Assembly: GCA_963822175.1 (NCBI GenBank) | Contig: CAWGGJ010000008.1 | Location: 372,001-436,000, forward strand | Length of the DNA stretch: 64,000 nt | From: FEB-25 sp963822175 | GTDB lineage: Bacteria > Chloroflexota > Anaerolineae > Anaerolineales > UBA4823 | Direction: 5' to 3' | Shown: positions 61,528 through 64,000 of the stretch, one piece after another | Numbering within the stretch: the stretch's first letter is position 1 | Layout of the letters: every line of letters begins with the position of its first letter | Made by a program: the position numbers and the translations under genes | The notes under the pieces: generated by a model | Databases searched by the model: none | What the model saw: the letters and a program-made list of their open reading frames with translations, nothing else | What the model was told of the DNA's origin: nothing

Positions 61528-64000
61528 ATGAACACCGGTAAGGCACCATCTGCAACGATTTCTTCTGAAATTGTTTCAGATATGAAATCGAAATATTGGG
61601 CAATGACCTCCAGTGAATTAACGGAGCAGTTTCACAGCTCCCTGCAGGGCTTGAATGATACTGAAGCACATTTACGCCTCGAGAAGTATGGTCCGAATGT
61701 ACTGAAAGCTCGCCAGGAACTCACCCCGCTAAAGCTCTTCCTCAACCAGTTTAAAAGCCCGATTGTTCTCATTCTCATCTTTGCCACGCTGCTGTCTGCT
61801 TTCCTGAAAGATTGGGTGGATGCGATCATCATCCTCCTAATCGTCATGGGCAGTGCAACCTTAAGTTTTGTTCAGGAAAATAACGCCCACAATGCAGCTG
61901 ACGCGCTGCGTGCAAAGGTGACCCTTAAAACGGATATCCTGCGGGATGGGCAAAAACAGTCCATTCCCACCGATCAGGTTGTCCCCGGGGATGTGGTCAT
62001 CCTCTCCGCAGGAAGTCTGATCCCTGCAGATGGAATTGTGCTGGAAGCCAGGGATTTTTTCGTCAGCCAGGCGGTGCTGACAGGAGAAACCTTCCCGGTG
62101 GAAAAGTTGCCTGGCGTGCTGCCAGAGAAAGCCAGCCTGGTTGAACGGACCAATATGGTCTTCATGGGCACCAGCGTGCGCAGTGGAAGTGCCAGTGTCC
62201 TGATCGTTCAGACTGGTCTTGGGACAGCATTTGGTCAAATTGCAGCCAGGTTAAATTTGCGACCCCCTGAGACTGAATTCGAGCGTGGCATACGCAAGCT
62301 GGGCTATCTCCTTACCGAATTCATGTTGGTGCTGGTGATTGCCATATTTGCACTGAACGTGATTATGAAGAAGCCCCCGTTGGATAGTTTGCTCTTTTCT
62401 GTAGCATTGGCTGTTGGCCTGACCCCCCAGCTGCTGCCTGCAATCATCAACATCAATCTCTCCAAGGGTGCCCAGGTGATGGCAAAGCTGGGTGTAATTG
62501 TCCGTCGACTCGAGTCGCTTGAGAATTTTGGTAGTATGAATGTGCTCTGCACGGATAAAACCGGTACGCTTACCCTGGGTGTGGTCAAGCTGGATGACGC
62601 TGTGGACAGCCAAGGTCAGCCATCTGAGGGTTTATTCCGGTTTGCATATCTCAATGCTCACTTTCAAACCGGATTGGCCAACCCGCTGGATGATGCTATC
62701 GTCGCAAGGGAGTCCCTTGATATTTCTGGGGTTGAAAAAGTGGATGAGATTCCTTATGATTTTGTGCGCAAGCGCTTGACAGTTGTGGTCCGCGAAAATA
62801 ACCAGGATACCATGCTCACCAAGGGTGCCTTTGAAACGATGCTGAGTATCTGCACTCAAGCTCAGGTTGGAGATAAAACTGTACCCATCAATGTTGAAAT
62901 GACTTCCGCCATTCACCAGCGTTACCAGGATTGGAGCGAGCAGGGTTTTCGCGTCTTGGGGGTGGCGACTAAACCGGTGGGCAAGCGTTCCAGTGCATTC
63001 ACCCGTACAGATGAAGTTGGGATGACTTTTGCAGGTTTCCTTCTTTTCTTCGACCCACCCAAACCAGGTATCTTAAATACCATTAAGGATTTGGAACAGC
63101 TGGGCGTGGAGCTAAAGATCATCACTGGTGATAACCAGCTGGTTGCCAGGCACACTGCCGATGCTATTGGATTGGAAATCTCAGGGTTGGTGACTGGTGC
63201 GCAGCTGGATGATATGCATGATGCAGCATTGCTCTATGCGGTCGGGCATAACGATGTTTTTGCTGAGGTCGATCCTGCTCAGAAAGAACGCATCATCCTG
63301 GCGCTTAAAAAAGCCGGGCAGGTGGTGGGCTACATGGGGGATGGGATCAATGATGCTCCATCATTGCACAGTGCAGATGTGGGTATCTCTGTCGCCAATG
63401 CGGTCGATGTCGCCAAGGAAGCCGCTGACTTTGTTTTGCTCAAGAATGACCTGGAAGTCTTGCGCCAGGGTATCCTCCAGGGGAGGAAGACATTTGCCAA
63501 CAGCCTCAAGTACGTTTTCATGGCAACCAGTGCCAATTTTGGGAATATGTTCAGCGTGGCAGGTGCCTCCCTGTTCCTCAGTTATCTACCCATGCTTCCC
63601 AAGCAAATATTACTGATCAACTTCCTGACCGACCTGCCAGAAATGACCATTGCGAATGATAATGTGGATGAGGTATTCATCCAACGGCCGCACCGCATGG
63701 ATGTGGGATTCATCCGCCGGTTCATGTTGGTGTTCGGTCCATTAAGCTCAGTGTTTGACCTGATCACATTTGGTTTGTTATTAGGAGTCTTGCATGCAGA
63801 CCAGGCCTCCTTCCACACGGGATGGTTCATCGAATCGGTGTTATCAGCCAGTGTGGTGGTGTTTTCCATCCGCACGCGCATGCCGTTCCATCGCAGCCAT
63901 CCCAGCCGGGGGATGCTTCTGGCCACCCTTTTTGTGGCTATAGTCGCACTCGTATTACCCTACTCGCCTTTGGCGAATATTATGGGATTCAAGCCACTGG
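61528..64000 (+). CDS. mgtA: Magnesium-transporting P-type ATPase (MgtA-like), cut by window end
   Basis: The frame stays open to the end of the window (824 codons). Its N-terminus has a cation-ATPase_N-like segment (SLQGLNDTEAHLRLEKYGPNVL), then GDVVILSAGSLIPADGIVLEARDFFVSQAVLTGETFPVEK, GLTPQLLPAIININLSKGA in helix 4, CTDKTGTLT for the phospho-Asp, the nucleotide-binding domain, TGDNQLVARHTADAIGLE and GDGINDAPSLHSADVGIS. The helix-4 PQLLP and the ARD-F-V-Q-L-TGE form are typical of MgtA/MgtB. The ATG at 61528 has GGAGG upstream. It imports Mg(2+), and together with CorA and Nramp shows a strong investment in divalent-cation uptake. Confidence 0.88.
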   Translation, partial: MNTGKAPSATISSEIVSDMKSKYWAMTSSELTEQFHSSLQGLNDTEAHLRLEKYGPNVLKARQELTPLKLFLNQFKSPIVLILIFATLLSAFLKDWVDAIIILLIVMGSATLSFVQENNAHNAADALRAKVTLKTDILRDGQKQSIPTDQVVPGDVVILSAGSLIPADGIVLEARDFFVSQAVLTGETFPVEKLPGVLPEKASLVERTNMVFMGTSVRSGSASVLIVQTGLGTAFGQIAARLNLRPPETEFERGIRKLGYLLTEFMLVLVIAIFALNVIMKKPPLDSLLFSVALAVGLTPQLLPAIININLSKGAQVMAKLGVIVRRLESLENFGSMNVLCTDKTGTLTLGVVKLDDAVDSQGQPSEGLFRFAYLNAHFQTGLANPLDDAIVARESLDISGVEKVDEIPYDFVRKRLTVVVRENNQDTMLTKGAFETMLSICTQAQVGDKTVPINVEMTSAIHQRYQDWSEQGFRVLGVATKPVGKRSSAFTRTDEVGMTFAGFLLFFDPPKPGILNTIKDLEQLGVELKIITGDNQLVARHTADAIGLEISGLVTGAQLDDMHDAALLYAVGHNDVFAEVDPAQKERIILALKKAGQVVGYMGDGINDAPSLHSADVGISVANAVDVAKEAADFVLLKNDLEVLRQGILQGRKTFANSLKYVFMATSANFGNMFSVAGASLFLSYLPMLPKQILLINFLTDLPEMTIANDNVDEVFIQRPHRMDVGFIRRFMLVFGPLSSVFDLITFGLLLGVLHADQASFHTGWFIESVLSASVVVFSIRTRMPFHRSHPSRGMLLATLFVAIVALVLPYSPLANIMGFKPL

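Overview
The window reads as a piece of a bacterial chromosome of roughly 50% GC with ordinary housekeeping and accessory genes on both strands. Anaerolineae (Chloroflexota) is my best guess. That rests on the overall look of the proteins (PT-rich lipoproteins, PIG-L deacetylase, archaeal-type riboflavin reductase, many UbiA/MenA and methyltransferase genes, BNR-repeat secreted proteins) and no search was run. There is no rRNA, no CRISPR array, no intact insertion sequence and no prophage. One tRNA is present: tRNA-Val(CAC).

Layout. 1-3.4 kb: copper module (CopA P-type ATPase, a lipoprotein, a TauE/UreH-like membrane protein with a cupredoxin tail, CopZ). 3.6-11.2 kb: menaquinone prenyltransferase (MenA) and UbiE/MenG, VOC and PIG-L enzymes, acetyltransferase, riboflavin genes (RIB7-like reductase plus RibA) and an SDR. 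11.3-15.3 kb: a methyltransferase overlapping a nucleotidyltransferase/small-partner pair, then a large TPR lytic transglycosylase. 15.6-20 kb: SH3-like membrane protein, DUF3795, two GNATs, CorA with a structured leader, tRNA-Val and a HEAT protein. 20.1-22.5 kb: an Na+/H+ antiporter coupled to a UPF0316/DUF2179 protein. 22.6-32.2 kb: a surface-polysaccharide locus (ABC exporter, coiled-coil glycosyltransferase, GT-B protein, a 1249-residue WbsX-RgpF-GT2 fusion, a divergent GT2). 32.4-38 kb: PPK2, a second UbiA prenyltransferase, YbaK, an LCM-type methyltransferase and small membrane proteins. 38.1-44.2 kb: zinc-ribbon membrane proteins, a zinc-ribbon/pseudokinase/PP2C fusion, an excisionase-like HTH and a secreted BNR protein. 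44.3-51.4 kb: a two-component system, HtrA and S41 protease in a row (envelope stress), then a LysM/M23 lipoprotein facing them. 51.4-53.7 kb: AT-rich, gene-poor stretch with protease debris and one methyltransferase. 53.7-57.9 kb: a PLP amino-acid decarboxylase with a small membrane partner, and a DUF1269 protein. 58.7-64 kb: a 2-TM protein, then Nramp, a tandem universal stress protein and an MgtA-type P-type ATPase that runs off the window.

Two themes stand out. First, at least five genes or gene parts carry a single extra base that shifts the frame, and each repaired reading continues the family sequence. This points either to systematic sequence error or to several young pseudogenes. Second, non-coding gaps hold recognisable gene debris: the last codons of a third UbiA gene next to a GTAGGGGCAC palindrome, the C-terminus of another S41 protease, a stop-interrupted lipoprotein and a scrambled Cys-containing ORF.
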